From assembly GCF_900176535.1 (NCBI RefSeq), contig NZ_FWXT01000005.1:62001-126000 (forward strand): a DNA stretch of 64,000 nucleotides. Direction: 5' to 3'. The stretch comes from Pedobacter africanus (GTDB taxonomy: Bacteria > Bacteroidota > Bacteroidia > Sphingobacteriales > Sphingobacteriaceae). The position numbers and the translations under genes are program-made. Within the stretch, counting starts at the first letter, position 1, and every line of letters starts with the position of its first letter. The notes below the pieces were generated by a model, which was given only the letters and a program-made list of their open reading frames with translations, searched no databases and was not told the origin of the DNA. This document shows positions 7,785 to 17,289 of the stretch, piece after piece.

Positions 7785-8651
7785 ATGAAGAAATATTTCT
7801 CATTGGTCTTGTTTGCCCATTCTATATTTGCCCTGCCATTTGCATTGATTGGTTTTTTTTTAGGCGTAACCACCACCGACAACCCTTTTAACTGGTTAAA
7901 ACTGGTTATGGTTTTACTTTGTATGGTATTTGCCCGCAACGCAGCCATGGCTTTTAACCGATATTTAGACCGGCACATTGATGCCAGAAACCCCCGTACG
8001 CAAATGCGTGATATCCCCGCCGGAAAGGTATCTGCGAATGAAGCTCTCTTGTTTGTGGTCGTTAATTGCATCCTCTTCATCATTACAACTGCTTTTATCA
8101 ACAAGCTGTGTTTGTACCTATCGCCGATAGCCCTGTTTGTTGTGCTTTTTTATAGCTATACCAAAAGGTTTACGGCGTTATGCCACCTGGTTTTAGGCCT
8201 TGGCCTGTCGCTCGCTCCTATCGGGGCGTATATTGCAGTAACTGGTATCTTTGACATTGTGCCTGTATTATATTCATTTGCAGTACTTTTCTGGGTCAGT
8301 GGCTTCGACATCATTTATGCATTACAGGACGAAGATTTCGATAAAAAAGAAAAACTGCATTCCATACCCGCAGCCCTCGGCATAAAAAATGCATTGAATC
8401 TTTCTGTGTTCCTGCACGTTTTGTCTGCATTATGCGTTATACTTCCGGTATTTTTTATCAGTTTCAGCTGGGTGTATTACATTGGTGTTGCATTTTTTTG
8501 CTGCATGTTAATTTACCAGCATTTATTGGTAAAACCGACCGACATCAGTAAGGTAAACAGGGCTTTTGCAACAACCAACGGGATTGCCTCCGTAATTTTT
8601 GCTGCCTGCTTTTTAATTGATGCCTTTTTAAGAACCAATTTTAATTTTTAG
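7785..8651 (+). CDS. UbiA-family prenyltransferase
   Basis: 288 residues with about eight hydrophobic membrane segments. The first Asp-rich motif is NRYLDRHID (N58, D62, D66) and the second is around DEDFDKK near residue 182. Both bind the Mg-diphosphate of a polyprenyl donor. The start is the ATG at 7785. The sequence fits the UbiA-like group found in menaquinone users (MqnP-like / 4-hydroxybenzoate polyprenyltransferase-like). The aromatic acceptor cannot be decided from sequence. It lies between engB and an M3 peptidase with 5-14 base gaps, so it is operonic. Confidence 0.88.
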   Translation: MKKYFSLVLFAHSIFALPFALIGFFLGVTTTDNPFNWLKLVMVLLCMVFARNAAMAFNRYLDRHIDARNPRTQMRDIPAGKVSANEALLFVVVNCILFIITTAFINKLCLYLSPIALFVVLFYSYTKRFTALCHLVLGLGLSLAPIGAYIAVTGIFDIVPVLYSFAVLFWVSGFDIIYALQDEDFDKKEKLHSIPAALGIKNALNLSVFLHVLSALCVILPVFFISFSWVYYIGVAFFCCMLIYQHLLVKPTDISKVNRAFATTNGIASVIFAACFLIDAFLRTNFNF

Positions 8652-8656
8652 ATCCA

Positions 8657-10372
8657 ATGATCAATCTGACCATACCAAAGAAAAAAAGAGTTTACATCCC
8701 TCAGAACCTGGAAATTAAATGGGAGAACCTGGAACCGGTTTTTAATGAACTGCTTGCTCGCCCGATTGACAATGTGGTCGGACTGGAACAGTGGCTGAAA
8801 GACAAAAGCGAACTTGAGGCCGCCCTGGAAGAAGACTTTGCATGGCGGTACATCAGAATGAGTTGTGATACTGCCAATGAAAACCTGGTTAAAGATTTTC
8901 AGTACTTTGCAACAGAAATAGAGCCTAAAATTGCACCGGTAGCAAACCAGCTGAATCAGAAATTTAACGACAGCCCATTTATTGATGAACTAGACCAGCA
9001 GAAATACTTTGTCTATATTCGGGCAATACGGAAAGCCCTGGAAATTTATCGCGACGAAAATGTGGAACTGCTGACCAAACTGCAGGTTACCCAGCAAAAA
9101 TACCAGGGTATTACCGGAGCCATGAGTGTTACCATTAATGGCCAGGAATACACACTTGAACAGGCTGCCAACTTCATTAAGGAAACAGACAGGACAGTAA
9201 GGCAGCAAGCCTGGGAAACGATACAGCAACGTCGTCTGGTAGATAAAGATGAGTTGAATATGCTTTTCGATGAACTGATTGTTTTGAGGCATCAGGTAGC
9301 CTTAAATGCAGGCTTTGAAAACTACCGCGACTACATGTTCCAGGCTTTGGGCCGTTTCGACTATACGCCGCAAGACTGCTACCAATTTCATGAAGCCATA
9401 GAGAAACTGATTGTTCCGATCCTTAAAGAGCAGGCCGAGAAAAGAGCTGAACTTTTGAATATCCCCGTGTTGAAACCTTGGGATATGGAGGTGAGCACCA
9501 GCGGAAAGGCACCGCTAAAGCCTTTTAAAAATGGTGAGGAACTGGTGAATAAGAGCATCGATTGTTTTAACGCCATTGATCCGAAATTAGGGCAAATGCT
9601 TTCGATCATGAAAGCAAATAACCTTTTTGATGTAGAGAGCAGAAAAGGCAAAGCACCAGGTGGGTACAATTACCCACTTGCCGAAACCGGGGCTCCATTC
9701 ATTTTCATGAACTCTGCCAACTCCTTCCGCGACTTAACCACTATGGTACACGAGGGAGGACACGCTGTACATACTTTTCTTACCGCAGGTCTGGAGTTGA
9801 ACGACTTTAAGCACTGTCCGTCAGAAGTAGCCGAACTGGCCTCCATGAGCATGGAACTGATTTCTATGGACAACTGGGAGATTTATTTTGACAATAAAGA
9901 AGAGCTGGTCCGCGCAAAAAAAGAACAACTGGTTGATGTACTTAAAACCCTGCCATGGGTAGCGGTTATTGACCAGTTTCAGCATTGGATCTATACCAAT
10001 CCGGGGCACAATTCTGCCGACCGGGAGGAAGCCTTTAAACAGATTTATACCCGTTTTGGTGCTGGGTTTGCAAACTGGGAGGGACAGGAAAAAGAATTTG
10101 GCAATACCTGGCAAAAGCAACTTCACCTTTTTGAAGTGCCCTTCTATTACATTGAATACGCCATTGCACAGTTAGGCGCAATAGCCATCTGGAAAAATTA
10201 TAAAGAAAACCCAACCAAAGCGTTGCAACAATATTTGGAGGCCCTTTCTTTGGGTTATACCAGGCCAATCCATGAAATTTATGAAACTGCTGGTATCAAA
10301 TTCGACTTTAGCTTAGGCTATATTGAACAACTTGCATCTTTTGTAAAAGATGAATTGCAGAAATTAGGATAG
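8657..10372 (+). CDS. M3 family oligoendopeptidase
   Basis: 571 residues, a cytoplasmic zinc metallopeptidase of the M3B (PepF-like) group that cleaves short peptides. The zinc motif HEGGH is at residues 365-369 (H365, E366, H369), and the third ligand Glu lies downstream in the block EVAELASMSMEL. There is no signal peptide. Length and architecture match PepF-like enzymes. It starts at the ATG at 8657, five bases after the prenyltransferase stop. Confidence 0.93.
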   Translation: MINLTIPKKKRVYIPQNLEIKWENLEPVFNELLARPIDNVVGLEQWLKDKSELEAALEEDFAWRYIRMSCDTANENLVKDFQYFATEIEPKIAPVANQLNQKFNDSPFIDELDQQKYFVYIRAIRKALEIYRDENVELLTKLQVTQQKYQGITGAMSVTINGQEYTLEQAANFIKETDRTVRQQAWETIQQRRLVDKDELNMLFDELIVLRHQVALNAGFENYRDYMFQALGRFDYTPQDCYQFHEAIEKLIVPILKEQAEKRAELLNIPVLKPWDMEVSTSGKAPLKPFKNGEELVNKSIDCFNAIDPKLGQMLSIMKANNLFDVESRKGKAPGGYNYPLAETGAPFIFMNSANSFRDLTTMVHEGGHAVHTFLTAGLELNDFKHCPSEVAELASMSMELISMDNWEIYFDNKEELVRAKKEQLVDVLKTLPWVAVIDQFQHWIYTNPGHNSADREEAFKQIYTRFGAGFANWEGQEKEFGNTWQKQLHLFEVPFYYIEYAIAQLGAIAIWKNYKENPTKALQQYLEALSLGYTRPIHEIYETAGIKFDFSLGYIEQLASFVKDELQKLG

Positions 10373-10389
10373 TTTACAAACTAAATTTA

Positions 10390-10410
10390 TAAGTTTGGAT
10401 ATACCAAACT
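10390..10410 (+). promoter_or_regulatory. Candidate -7 box overlapping a small hairpin before the permease
   Basis: TAAGTTTG (10390-10397) matches TAnnTTTG and overlaps a 7-base perfect inverted repeat (AGTTTGG, five-base loop, CCAAACT, 10392-10410). The permease ATG is at 10429. The repeat could be an operator on the promoter or the end of the upstream transcript. No clear -33 TTG is seen. Confidence 0.35.
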
Positions 10411-10428
10411 AACTGACAAAACTAATTT

Positions 10429-12378
10429 ATGCTTGAAAAACTGTTCAGGAAAAAGTCTATTGACAAAATATTGGCCGATGCCGAAAAAGGATACGGTGAG
10501 CATTCGACCGCTCTTCACAAAACACTTGGTGTAAGGGACCTCACCGCATTTGGTATTGCAGCCATTATTGGAGCAGGGATTTTCAGTACCATTGGAAAAG
10601 CCAGTGCCGATGGTGGCCCTGCAGTGATATTCCTGTTTATATTTACGGCTGTTGCCTGTAGTTTTGCAGCCTTTGCCTATGCAGAATTTGCTTCTATGGT
10701 CCCGGTTTCCGGAAGCGCTTACACCTATTCATACGTAGCCTTTGGCGAACTGGTAGCCTGGATCATCGGCTGGTCGCTCATCATGGAATATGCCATTGGA
10801 AATATCACAGTTGCCATATCCTGGTCCGATTATTTTACCGGGCTCCTCTCCTCCATACAGATTCCTGCGCTGAATATAAAAGGGATCCATTTACCCGATT
10901 GGATGACGATGGATTATCTGACCGCTTATAATGGTCATAAACATGCTGAAGCACTGATCAGTGCGGGAAAAAACTTTGCTGACCTAGATGATGCTACCAG
11001 GTTAGCAAACAACGCCTGGTCAACCGCCCCCAGAATTGGCAGCTTTCATCTGGTAGCAGATTTACCTGCCCTGGCTATCATTATATTCATCACCTGGCTT
11101 GTTTACCGGGGCATGAAAGAATCCAGGAATGCCAGCAACGCAATGGTGGTTGTAAAACTTGCCGTTATTTTACTGGTGCTTTCCGTAGGTATTTTTTATG
11201 TAGATACCAGCAACTGGAATCCATTTGCACCCAATGGTGTATCGGGGGTATTAAAGGGTGTGTCAGCTGTATTTTTTGCCTACATCGGCTTTGATGCCAT
11301 TTCAACTACGGCCGAAGAATGTAGACATCCTCAACGCGACCTGCCCAGGGGAATGATGTGGGCCATAGTTATCTGTACAATATTGTATGTAGCCATTGCC
11401 CTGGTGCTTACGGGCATAGTCAATTACAAACTACTTGCAGTAGGGGATCCGCTTGCCTTTGTATTTGATCAGATAGACTTGAAACTGATGAGCGGGATTA
11501 TAGCGGTAAGCGCCGTATTTGCTATGGCAAGCGTACTACTGGTATTCCAGATGGGACAGCCAAGAATTTGGATGAGCATGAGCCGTGATGGCCTGCTGCC
11601 CAAATCGTTCTCTAAAATACATCCAAAATATAAAACCCCTTCTTTTGCAACTGTAGTAGTCGGATTTGTAGTTGCCGTACCATCTTTGTTTATGAACCTG
11701 ACCATAGTGACCGACCTCTGTTCAATTGGTACGCTGTTCGCCTTTGTGTTGGTTTGTGCAGGCGTATTGGTTTTACAGAATAAACCTGAGGTAAAAAGGG
11801 GGAAGTTCAAAATTCCTTATGTCAATTCAAAATACATCGTACCATTGTTGTTTATCGGCATGCTGGTTATGGGATTTACGCTTTATAAAAAGGAAACTAC
11901 AGCTTTTCTATTTAACCAACCTGTAATCAATGGTACAGTAAAAATCATCACTTCTTTAAACGAGGCAGAAAGACGGCTTATTAAAGAAGAGATTAAAGCG
12001 GAACAGGCAAAAATAAATCTGATTGGCCATAATATAGATGCGGAAGCGTACCTGAATAAACTGAACGAACAGGAGTATCAAAACTTTATTGATAAATCTG
12101 CAATCAGCCCCGAAAAGAAATATGAAACCGGCTGGAACCTTTTCAGGCATAAAATTCCAATGTGGATATTTTTACTGATCAGTGTGGGCATTACCTGGTT
12201 TTGTGTCACCAAAAACCTGTCGCTTATTCCGGTATTGGGGCTGATCAGTTGCCTGTACATGATGTGTGAACTGGGTATTTCTAACTGGATTGGCTTCGGA
12301 ATCTGGCTTGTGGTCGGCTTGGTAGTATATTTTTTATACGGCTACAAAAACAGCAAGTTGAACGTGAAAGAAAATTAG
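10429..12378 (+). CDS. APC-superfamily amino acid permease with extended loops
   Basis: 649 residues. The N-terminal signature TAFGIAAIIGAGIFSTIG (TM1) and the GGPAVIFLF segment place it in the cationic amino acid transporter group of the APC superfamily. The inner-membrane core is a 12-14 TM amino-acid/proton symporter. It is longer than typical 450-500 residue members. One insert of about 40 polar residues lies around 167-204. A charged helical stretch of about 65 residues (about 500-567, rich in Glu, Lys and Asn) separates the last two membrane segments from the rest. It has its own terminator downstream. Substrate unknown. Confidence 0.88.
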   Translation: MLEKLFRKKSIDKILADAEKGYGEHSTALHKTLGVRDLTAFGIAAIIGAGIFSTIGKASADGGPAVIFLFIFTAVACSFAAFAYAEFASMVPVSGSAYTYSYVAFGELVAWIIGWSLIMEYAIGNITVAISWSDYFTGLLSSIQIPALNIKGIHLPDWMTMDYLTAYNGHKHAEALISAGKNFADLDDATRLANNAWSTAPRIGSFHLVADLPALAIIIFITWLVYRGMKESRNASNAMVVVKLAVILLVLSVGIFYVDTSNWNPFAPNGVSGVLKGVSAVFFAYIGFDAISTTAEECRHPQRDLPRGMMWAIVICTILYVAIALVLTGIVNYKLLAVGDPLAFVFDQIDLKLMSGIIAVSAVFAMASVLLVFQMGQPRIWMSMSRDGLLPKSFSKIHPKYKTPSFATVVVGFVVAVPSLFMNLTIVTDLCSIGTLFAFVLVCAGVLVLQNKPEVKRGKFKIPYVNSKYIVPLLFIGMLVMGFTLYKKETTAFLFNQPVINGTVKIITSLNEAERRLIKEEIKAEQAKINLIGHNIDAEAYLNKLNEQEYQNFIDKSAISPEKKYETGWNLFRHKIPMWIFLLISVGITWFCVTKNLSLIPVLGLISCLYMMCELGISNWIGFGIWLVVGLVVYFLYGYKNSKLNVKEN

Positions 12379-12389
12379 GCCATACAAAG

Positions 12390-12415
12390 AAGGCTCCGGG
12401 GAGGAGCCTTTATTG
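12390..12415 (+). terminator. Rho-independent terminator after the permease
   Basis: Perfect 8-base stem AAGGCTCC / GGAGCCTT with a five-base loop (12390-12410), followed by TATTGTT. It starts 12 bases after the permease stop. Confidence 0.75.
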
Positions 12416-12431
12416 TTGGTCGTCCGACCAA
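12416..12431. repeat. Inverted repeat behind the terminator
   Basis: TTGGTCG-TC-CGACCAA: perfect 7-base arms with a two-base spacer. The symmetry extends outward with one bulged base into ATTG/CAAT. It lies in the 241-base gap before the glycosyltransferase gene. It could be a second terminator hairpin or an operator. Confidence 0.35.
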
Positions 12432-12589
12432 ACAATTATAGGGATAATTAGGAGGGCAACTCAATCATGCTCAATATTTTTCAAAACAATTAACGACGAG
12501 CATTTGTAATTCAAAAACAAATTACCGATCTAATATATAGATATATTCTTATATTTTATAATAAAACGTAAAAATTTTTCATTATTCAC

Positions 12590-12597
12590 TATTTTTG
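12590..12597 (+). promoter_or_regulatory. Candidate -7 box of the lone glycosyltransferase gene
   Basis: TATTTTTG matches TAnnTTTG and ends 22 bases before the ATG at 12620. The preceding 100 bases are very AT-rich, with no obvious gene. Confidence 0.45.
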
Positions 12598-12619
12598 ATG
12601 ACAAATTAATTTATATCCA

Positions 12620-13549
12620 ATGCGGCATACTGCGCCAATTGCCTTGTTTGTATACAATCGCCTGCAGCATACACAGCAGGTAGTCACGGCATTAAAAGAA
12701 AACCACTTGTCGCAGGATAGCGAGCTATATATCTTCGCAGATGCAGCAAGGCATGCCGAAGCCGCTTCTGAAGTTGCAATTGTCAGAAAGTACCTGAATT
12801 CCATTGCCGGTTTTAAAGCGGTTCATATCTGCCTTCGTGAAACCAACCTAGGTGTAGATGAGAACATCATGCAAGGCGTAACCGAAGTGATCAGTAAACA
12901 TGGCAAGGCCATTGTTATTGAAGATGACCTGGTTACTTCGCCCTGGTTTTTGAAGTACATGAATGACGCACTCGACTTTTATGAATGCAAAGACGATGTG
13001 GCATCCATACATGGCTACCTGTTGCCCATTCAGCAAAAAATGGAATCCGCTTTTTTCCTCAAAGGGGCCGACTGCTGGGGATGGGCCACATGGAAAAGGG
13101 CTTGGGATCTGTTTGAAAGGGATGGATCGAGCTTATTGGAGCAACTCGAAAAGCGGGGTCTTCAAAAGGAATTCGATTTTAATAACACTTACCCCTACTT
13201 CAACGCCTTAAAACAGCAGGCCATAGGGAATACAAAAGAGTGGGACATCAGGTGGCACGCCAGTATGTTCCTTGCAGGAAAACTGACACTCTACCCTGCT
13301 CAGTCCCTGGTAAAAAATATCGGTCATGATGCCAGTGGTGTACATTGTGGCACCAGTACTGTCTTTGATGTAGAACTGTCCCAATCCCCAATTGCTGTCG
13401 AAGTTCCCATTGTACACAATGAGGCAGCGTTCCAGGCCTTTTCGCTTTTCCTGAAATACCTGTCTTCTATAACTTTTCCGCAAAAAAGCTGGCTCTCCAG
13501 GTCTTTCCGGAATGTTAGAGATTTAGGGGCAAAACTTCTGGCCCGTTAA
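12620..13549 (+). CDS. GT-A fold glycosyltransferase (sugar-nucleotide transferase)
   Basis: 309 residues, no signal peptide or membrane segment. The N-terminal PIALFVYNRLQHTQQVVTAL is the first strand/helix of a GT-A nucleotide-diphospho-sugar transferase. The acidic EDD at residues 101-103 (VIEDDLVTSP) is the likely metal/nucleotide site, and GADCWGWATWKRAW is a conserved acceptor-side block. It resembles bacterial GNT-I-like/GT2-like transferases, probably for surface polysaccharide. It stands alone between a permease terminator and convergent DUF4625 genes, away from the GT2 cluster at 45.7-48.3 kb. Confidence 0.75.
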   Translation: MRHTAPIALFVYNRLQHTQQVVTALKENHLSQDSELYIFADAARHAEAASEVAIVRKYLNSIAGFKAVHICLRETNLGVDENIMQGVTEVISKHGKAIVIEDDLVTSPWFLKYMNDALDFYECKDDVASIHGYLLPIQQKMESAFFLKGADCWGWATWKRAWDLFERDGSSLLEQLEKRGLQKEFDFNNTYPYFNALKQQAIGNTKEWDIRWHASMFLAGKLTLYPAQSLVKNIGHDASGVHCGTSTVFDVELSQSPIAVEVPIVHNEAAFQAFSLFLKYLSSITFPQKSWLSRSFRNVRDLGAKLLAR

Positions 13550-13568
13550 GCCCCTTTTGTATTCAAAT

Positions 13569-14042
13569 TTAGCGAATCTTTATACTCAGCCCTTTAATGG
13601 TTTGCCAGCCCTCTTTATCGGTTAACCTGATCATAAAATGATAATCACCAGGATCAACATCTGCTGGTACCGTTATTTCCGCATTGGTCTGATAGGTTTT
13701 TAGTCCGGTAGGAATTGGAAAACTTTGAATGAGCAAAAATGGCTTTACAGGCTTTTTTACAGGATCTAAACCACAGTTATTAACCTCGGTACTGTGCGTG
13801 TGCTGATCGAAATTGTGATGAATATCCACACTTAGGGCGCCCAGCTGCACATTGTCATTAAGATATGCTTTAAATATGTATTTTTCCCCGCGCTGCAATA
13901 TGCTGCATTGCTTAGGAAATGCATCTCCAACCGATAAATCTATCGTTGGGTATGCGGTATCAACAGTAGCTTCATCCTTGCTGCAGCCAAAAAGTAAAGC
14001 TGCACTGCTTAAAGCTAAAAATATCGTTTTATAATGTTTCAT
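13569..14042 (-). CDS. DUF4625 lipoprotein with His cluster
   Basis: 157 residues. Lipoprotein signal with lipobox LLFGC (Cys20), then one immunoglobulin-like beta domain of the DUF4625 family. A striking cluster, DIHHNFDQHTHS, places His at 75, 76, 81 and 83, next to Cys90, so metal binding is plausible. It is the last gene of a four-gene minus-strand cassette with a second DUF4625 lipoprotein and a TonB-dependent receptor. The exact function of DUF4625 is not established. I infer a surface or periplasmic metal-binding accessory to the receptor. Confidence 0.8.
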   Translation of the reverse strand: MKHYKTIFLALSSAALLFGCSKDEATVDTAYPTIDLSVGDAFPKQCSILQRGEKYIFKAYLNDNVQLGALSVDIHHNFDQHTHSTEVNNCGLDPVKKPVKPFLLIQSFPIPTGLKTYQTNAEITVPADVDPGDYHFMIRLTDKEGWQTIKGLSIKIR

Positions 14043-14052
14043 CGTCTAAGTT

Positions 14053-14964
14053 TTAGTAATTAATGGTTATCGGAATGGTTTTGTAGACATTTACGTTATA
14101 GGTGGTATTTTTATACAATACCACCCAGTTGTAGTTACCTGTTTCCCATGCGTTAATGCCACTTATAAAGTTTGCAGCGGGTTCATTATTGTCTTTGTCG
14201 GTCCCAATGACAATATCCTGGCCTCCCCATACATCATTTATCTTTTTTAATGATGATATTTTTGATGCCGCAGGCAGATTTTTATGCTCCACCTTAGTAA
14301 TGACAATGGCTTTGCTCAAATCCAGATGGTCAACTGTCTCCGGAAAATGATTGGCTGTTCTTTTGATCAGTACAGAATAAAGGACCCCATCTCCTTTGGT
14401 TTCACGAACCTGTACATTTGCCTTTAATTCATCTCCTCTTTTAAAGGTCAGCTCTTCAACCCATGTTCCCATGTAATAAATCATAGTTCCATTACGTGAA
14501 ATGATATCGCGCCCAATTTTAGGGTCTACAGGTAGGTTTGCCGGATCAATAATGTCCAGATCCTCTTTAATTTCAAGTTTCGTACCGTTTTCGTCCAGAA
14601 CAATAAAGTAGAAATCATATTTGCCTTCGGGAGCTTCTAAAGGAATGGTAAAATGCTTGTGCACATTCGTATTTTTTATGCCGCTGTATTCTGCCCAGTT
14701 CAGTTCAAATTTCCAGACAGTGCTATACTGTACTCCGCTTTTCTGCAATATCTTTACCTGAACATCTTTTATCCTGCCAGCAGCTGTCACATCTGCATTA
14801 AAATGAAAATCCCTTCCTCTAAGTGCCTGCTTGTTACCTGAGCCAATCTCTATGTTTGTAGCGGCAGGCATGGCTTTTACCGGTTCAACTGGTTTATCTT
14901 TCTTACAGGATGTAAATGTGCCGGCAAATAATAAAAATGCCAGTATAGTTTTAAATGTTTTCAT
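14053..14964 (-). CDS. DUF4625 lipoprotein, two-domain
   Basis: 303 residues from the ATG at 14964, where the sequence becomes a proper lipoprotein signal (MKTFKTILAF..., lipobox TFTSC, Cys20); an ATG at 14988 would add eight residues. Two tandem beta-sandwich repeats follow. The first, ending near residue 150 with FYFIVLDENGT, resembles the single domain of the neighbouring 157-residue protein. It lies ten bases upstream of that gene and 55 bases downstream of the TonB-dependent receptor, so it is co-transcribed. Its job is inferred to be a partner of the receptor. Confidence 0.78.
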   Translation of the reverse strand: MKTFKTILAFLLFAGTFTSCKKDKPVEPVKAMPAATNIEIGSGNKQALRGRDFHFNADVTAAGRIKDVQVKILQKSGVQYSTVWKFELNWAEYSGIKNTNVHKHFTIPLEAPEGKYDFYFIVLDENGTKLEIKEDLDIIDPANLPVDPKIGRDIISRNGTMIYYMGTWVEELTFKRGDELKANVQVRETKGDGVLYSVLIKRTANHFPETVDHLDLSKAIVITKVEHKNLPAASKISSLKKINDVWGGQDIVIGTDKDNNEPAANFISGINAWETGNYNWVVLYKNTTYNVNVYKTIPITINY

Positions 14965-15019
14965 ATTCATTTGTTTTTTAAATATCAATTGATAATGCTG
15001 CGTAATTAAATTTTAGATC

Positions 15020-17239
15020 TTATGGATTTGCCTTCAGACTGAATGGAATTTTCAGGGAAAGGACGATGTTTTGACCGGCTTCGGGAAGTTCAATCAGCCT
15101 GTAAAAACTGGTATGGTTCAGGTATTTCACATTCAGCAGGTTCTGGGCTTGTAAGCTGACCTGCAAGGACCGCCCGTAAAGGCGTATTTTTGTTCCTGCC
15201 TGCACATTGACAACCTGATAACCAGGCGTTTTCTTTTCAGGCGGCACAATATTATTTTGTCCTGCAGTTAACCGATAGTCTACCGATAAATAGGTGTCTT
15301 TAAATCCTTCTTTAAGAAAGGGCGTATAGGTAAGGTTAATGAGTACCGATGCCGGGGGCGAAAATGGCAGTGTGTACCCTCTCTTATCACCAGAAAGTTG
15401 TCTGGCATACAAGTATTCACCAAGCAATTCTGCACTTAAACTATTCAATAAAGCATACTTTAACCCCACTTCTGTACCATAGCGCATCACCTTGCTTTGT
15501 GCATACTGAAATATCTGGTTGCCGGCCCCATAATAGTAATCATGGTTAGCGGTAGGGTTCAGGTAGATATAGTTAGGAAAATAGTTATAAAAGGGGCTGA
15601 TTTGTACGGACCATTTGGCTTGCTTCCAACCAAATGTGACATCGGCCTGGTAGGATTGCTCGGCCGACAGAGAAGGATCGCCACGTTCGTAGCTAAAATA
15701 ATGGTAATTTATCCCATTTGCGCTTAGTTCTTTAGCTATTGGCATCCTGAAGCTCTTACCGGCATTCGCTTTCAGGACAAACTTTTCAGTATTGTAATTA
15801 AGGCCCAGCGACCACACAAAGCTATTAAAGCTCCGGTTCATGTTATGGGCACGTACCAGGTTTTGTGCTATTGCTCCACTGCCATTTGGAATGTCAGAGC
15901 TAAACCAATCCGTATATTTAAACATGCGTAACCTGCCGTAATCGTACCTCGCTGCTCCATGCAAAAACACCTTCTTACCTAGCTTCCACTTATCATAAAC
16001 AAACACACCTGCCGTAGTTTGTTTAAAGGAAGGAACAAGGAAAGTCCAGCCATCAATACCATTGTCCTGATGCTCACTGTTTAGCCCTGCCGTGATGAAA
16101 TGTTTGCCGATGGAAATGTGATCGCGAAGGTTCGCGGTATATACTCGTTTGTCAAACTCCCTTTCCAGGTTCGGGGGGATAACCATATTTTCCGGATAAA
16201 CAGGTGGCATATATCCATGGTTCACATACTGGTTAAATTCCTGCCGGAAGTTTCGCTGATAACCGAGTTCCATTTCCAGTTTGTGATTGGACAAGGTATA
16301 CGCACTACGGTTAACCAGTTTTAAATGATTTACTTTCTGACTGGGCATAAGTATGTCCCTGCCTGATGCATCGTGCAGTTCCACATCAACCTTACGGGGC
16401 TCCAGCCCATGTGCATTGGCAAAAAATCCGCTCTTGTTAAAAGTATTGCTCAAGTAAAAAACAGAGCGGAATTTATTGCCGGCATAACCGGCATCCAGGT
16501 GGATATTGTTTTCTCTGCCGGCAGTATTTCTCAAATGGTAACGATACAGCTTTACCGCATAGTCGTACACATAAACCCGATCAACAGGAACCTTATAATC
16601 TCCATAATTCTGGTAGGTAAAACGTGAGCTGGCAAACCAGTTTGAAGTGCGTCTGTACAAATTTACTGAACTGCCATAAAGCTTGTTATTTGTTTTACCG
16701 ATCAGATCTACCGAGCCGCCCAGGGAATTTGGAGCGGGTATCTGCGCTGGTTTTACTTCAATGGCACCGCCAATGGCGTCTGATCCATAAATAAAAGAAG
16801 CTGCCCCTTTGATCAATTCAACTTCTTCCGCAGCAAACTGATCAATTTCCAGTCCATGATCTGCCCCCCACTGCTGTCCTTCATGTTTTATACCTTTATC
16901 CAGCACCACCACGCGGTTAAAGCCCATTCCCCGGATTAAGGGCTTCGACTGCCCAGAGCCTATACCGATGGTCTTGATGCCTGGTAAACGTTCCAACGTC
17001 TTCATCAGGCTGCCGCCCAGGTTACGCTGGATAAACTCAGCATTTACTACCTCAATATTGAGCGATTCCTCCTGCTTTTTTAATTGCATACGGTCATCTT
17101 TAATTTTCACTTCAAGCAGCTGCCTTACCGGAAGCCGAACAGAATCAGTTCCAGCAGGCTGAACCTGCTGCTTAATTTTTTGTGCATAGGCGGCACTAGC
17201 CAGGCAAATGACCAGCACCGTGTATAAAATAAGTTTCAT
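15020..17239 (-). CDS. TonB-dependent outer membrane receptor
   Basis: 739 residues from the ATG at 17239, which gives a clean signal peptide ending SAAYAQ (residue 20); an ATG at 17275 would add twelve residues. The plug domain is at about 59-163 (LIRGMGFNRVVVLDKG, IYGSDAIGGAIEV). The barrel covers 170-739 and ends in a typical last strand. It lacks the N-terminal carboxypeptidase-regulatory domain of SusC proteins and is not paired with SusD. It is therefore a siderophore- or metal-type receptor rather than a glycan importer. The His/Cys-rich gene upstream and the His-rich DUF4625 gene downstream suggest zinc or copper uptake, similar in concept to ZnuD. The substrate is inference. Confidence 0.9.
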   Translation of the reverse strand: MKLILYTVLVICLASAAYAQKIKQQVQPAGTDSVRLPVRQLLEVKIKDDRMQLKKQEESLNIEVVNAEFIQRNLGGSLMKTLERLPGIKTIGIGSGQSKPLIRGMGFNRVVVLDKGIKHEGQQWGADHGLEIDQFAAEEVELIKGAASFIYGSDAIGGAIEVKPAQIPAPNSLGGSVDLIGKTNNKLYGSSVNLYRRTSNWFASSRFTYQNYGDYKVPVDRVYVYDYAVKLYRYHLRNTAGRENNIHLDAGYAGNKFRSVFYLSNTFNKSGFFANAHGLEPRKVDVELHDASGRDILMPSQKVNHLKLVNRSAYTLSNHKLEMELGYQRNFRQEFNQYVNHGYMPPVYPENMVIPPNLEREFDKRVYTANLRDHISIGKHFITAGLNSEHQDNGIDGWTFLVPSFKQTTAGVFVYDKWKLGKKVFLHGAARYDYGRLRMFKYTDWFSSDIPNGSGAIAQNLVRAHNMNRSFNSFVWSLGLNYNTEKFVLKANAGKSFRMPIAKELSANGINYHYFSYERGDPSLSAEQSYQADVTFGWKQAKWSVQISPFYNYFPNYIYLNPTANHDYYYGAGNQIFQYAQSKVMRYGTEVGLKYALLNSLSAELLGEYLYARQLSGDKRGYTLPFSPPASVLINLTYTPFLKEGFKDTYLSVDYRLTAGQNNIVPPEKKTPGYQVVNVQAGTKIRLYGRSLQVSLQAQNLLNVKYLNHTSFYRLIELPEAGQNIVLSLKIPFSLKANP

Positions 17240-17289
17240 TCCCAGAAAATTTAGAAAATAGCATGGTATCCGCACTGCAGACAGTGCCC

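Noticed and set aside
13526..13556. Hairpin GGGGC...GCCCC at the end of the lone glycosyltransferase
   Set aside because: Short stem with a loop of about 20 bases; too weak to call a terminator.
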